From: Nitrososphaerales archaeon TH5888
GTDB taxonomy: Archaea > Thermoproteota > Nitrososphaeria > Nitrososphaerales > Nitrososphaeraceae
DNA length: 5,721 bases
Reading direction: 5' to 3'
Assembly: GCA_014523595.1 (NCBI GenBank)
Contig: JAATVN010000134.1
Span: 1-5,721 of the forward strand
The notes under the pieces are model-generated. The model saw only the letters and a program-made list of their open reading frames with translations. It was not told where the DNA came from and did not search any database. The translations under genes were made by a program, and so were the position numbers. This document shows positions 5,154-5,721 of the stretch, piece after piece. Every line of letters begins with the position of its first letter. The first letter of the stretch is position 1.

Positions 5154-5708
5154 CTATTTGGAGACCAATGAAATCCTTGCCAGGTATGTATCACTCAAGG
5201 GTGGAGAACTTGTCAGATTACTAATTTTCACGAAACGATCTTCGGAAAAATATGAATAATTCACATTGTAATCAGCCAGAGTAATATTCTGGTATACGTT
5301 ACTCCCAGTTGAGTTATCTACTACCTGAATTGTACTGTTATCTGCAGAATAGATTTTCATGAAATCACCCAACGTTAACCTCACCGGTCTTACAAATTGC
5401 ACATGAACTTGATCGCCAATGTTGTCTGTATGTATTACCCTGAGACACTCCCGCCCATCCTTACTTTTCCCAACATTATCTGGCAATAGTTTCTTTTGTC
5501 CGTCAATTTCCAAGACTAGTTTTGAGTGAACATTAAATGTGTCATTATGCGATCTGAGACAAACCTGTACCGGAGATGGAGCTGGAAAGAAGTGCATTAT
5601 CACAAATCCGGAAAGAGTTGCAATTCCCACAATAATTGGGGGTATCAAAATTTGTTTTTTCCCCATTTTTTTCCTCGGTTTCTCTTCCTTTATTTTTCTT
5701 TTAGGCAC
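5154..5708 (-). CDS. Membrane-anchored extracytoplasmic protein of unknown function, probably thaumarchaeal-specific family
   Basis: I do not recognise a named function. The 184 residues begin with a very basic tail (MPKRKIKEEKPRKKMGKKQ, 1-19), then one hydrophobic segment (about 20-41), then an outward-facing domain, so it should be N-in, C-out. Two cysteines (C50, C88) may form a disulfide. Six N-glycosylation sequons lie outside (N55, N124, N132, N141, N150, N164). The stretch with C50, VHSKLVLEIDG (60-70), C88, IHT (92-94), VHVQ (101-104) and LTLGDFMKIY (111-120) resembles, from memory, a family with H-x-H, HTHD, IHVE and TLGDFF motifs found in thaumarchaea and some bacteria. Several of those histidines are missing here. 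GTG 5708 has a good Shine-Dalgarno site and an in-frame TGA at 5717-5715 precedes it. ATG 5666 (codon 15), with GAGG six bases before it, is an alternative that keeps the membrane segment. Confidence 0.75.
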   Translation of the reverse strand: MPKRKIKEEKPRKKMGKKQILIPPIIVGIATLSGFVIMHFFPAPSPVQVCLRSHNDTFNVHSKLVLEIDGQKKLLPDNVGKSKDGRECLRVIHTDNIGDQVHVQFVRPVRLTLGDFMKIYSADNSTIQVVDNSTGSNVYQNITLADYNVNYSYFSEDRFVKISNLTSSPPLSDTYLARISLVSK

Positions 5709-5714
5709 CCATTG

Positions 5715-5720
5715 TCACCT
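5715..5720 (-). promoter_or_regulatory. Shine-Dalgarno site of the membrane protein gene
   Basis: AGGTGA on the minus strand (5720 to 5715) is complementary to the 16S rRNA 3' end (GGAGGTGAT consensus) and lies six bases before the GTG at 5708. It supports the GTG start and implies a leadered mRNA, in contrast to the leaderless dehydrogenase gene downstream. Confidence 0.6.
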
Positions 5721-5721
5721 A

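Noticed and set aside
5053..5259. Plus-strand open frame of 68 codons crossing the dehydrogenase start and the end of the membrane protein gene.
   Set aside because: It runs antisense through two real genes and a promoter and has no motif support.

Overview
The window is AT-rich, archaeal, and most likely from an ammonia-oxidising thaumarchaeon (Nitrososphaerota). The evidence is the gene set: RadA recombinase, ribosomal protein eL21, RNA polymerase subunit Rpb4/RpoF, a DUF655 protein, a KsgA/Dim1-type dimethylase and an Mtq2-type methyltransferase. TATA-box promoters sit one promoter length upstream of start codons. The low G+C, heavy TTG start use and an exported sequon-rich protein would suit a low-GC soil lineage such as Nitrosocosmicus; that assignment is inference.

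Layout. Positions 3-326 (+) hold the 3' part of a uroporphyrinogen-III synthase gene (hemD), cut by the window edge and followed by an oligo-T stretch. The radA gene (412-1389, +) follows as its own unit. A 115-base spacer (1390-1504) holds two small inverted repeats and a TATA box. It leads into a tight operon: rpl21e, rpoF, DUF655 gene, ksgA (1505-3487), with gaps of 13 and 28 bases and an 11-base overlap. A glutamine-N5 methyltransferase gene (3521-4057) continues in the same direction but seems to have its own TATA box. It ends convergently, 44 bases away, against an isocitrate/isopropylmalate dehydrogenase family gene (5121-4102, -). Upstream of that on the minus strand is a single-pass membrane protein gene (5708-5154, -), complete at its start.

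How the genes work together. The 1505-4057 cluster is an information-processing neighbourhood: a large-subunit ribosomal protein, the Rpb4 stalk subunit of RNA polymerase, an uncharacterised OB-fold/helix-hairpin-helix protein, the 16S rRNA dimethylase, and the probable release-factor methyltransferase. This order is a familiar archaeal gene neighbourhood. HemD belongs to tetrapyrrole synthesis and the dehydrogenase most likely to the citric acid cycle; neither is obviously tied to the cluster.

Most notable observations: a perfect 30-bp palindrome inside the dehydrogenase coding sequence (4554-4583); non-family residues at several active-site positions of that dehydrogenase; TATA boxes spaced for leaderless transcripts, one of which argues for a different start of the methyltransferase; the near absence of ATG starts; a His-rich leader on the DUF655 protein; and a divergent, histidine-poor version of an exported domain. 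I found no mobile element, CRISPR array, tRNA or rRNA, and no clear undescribed multi-gene system.
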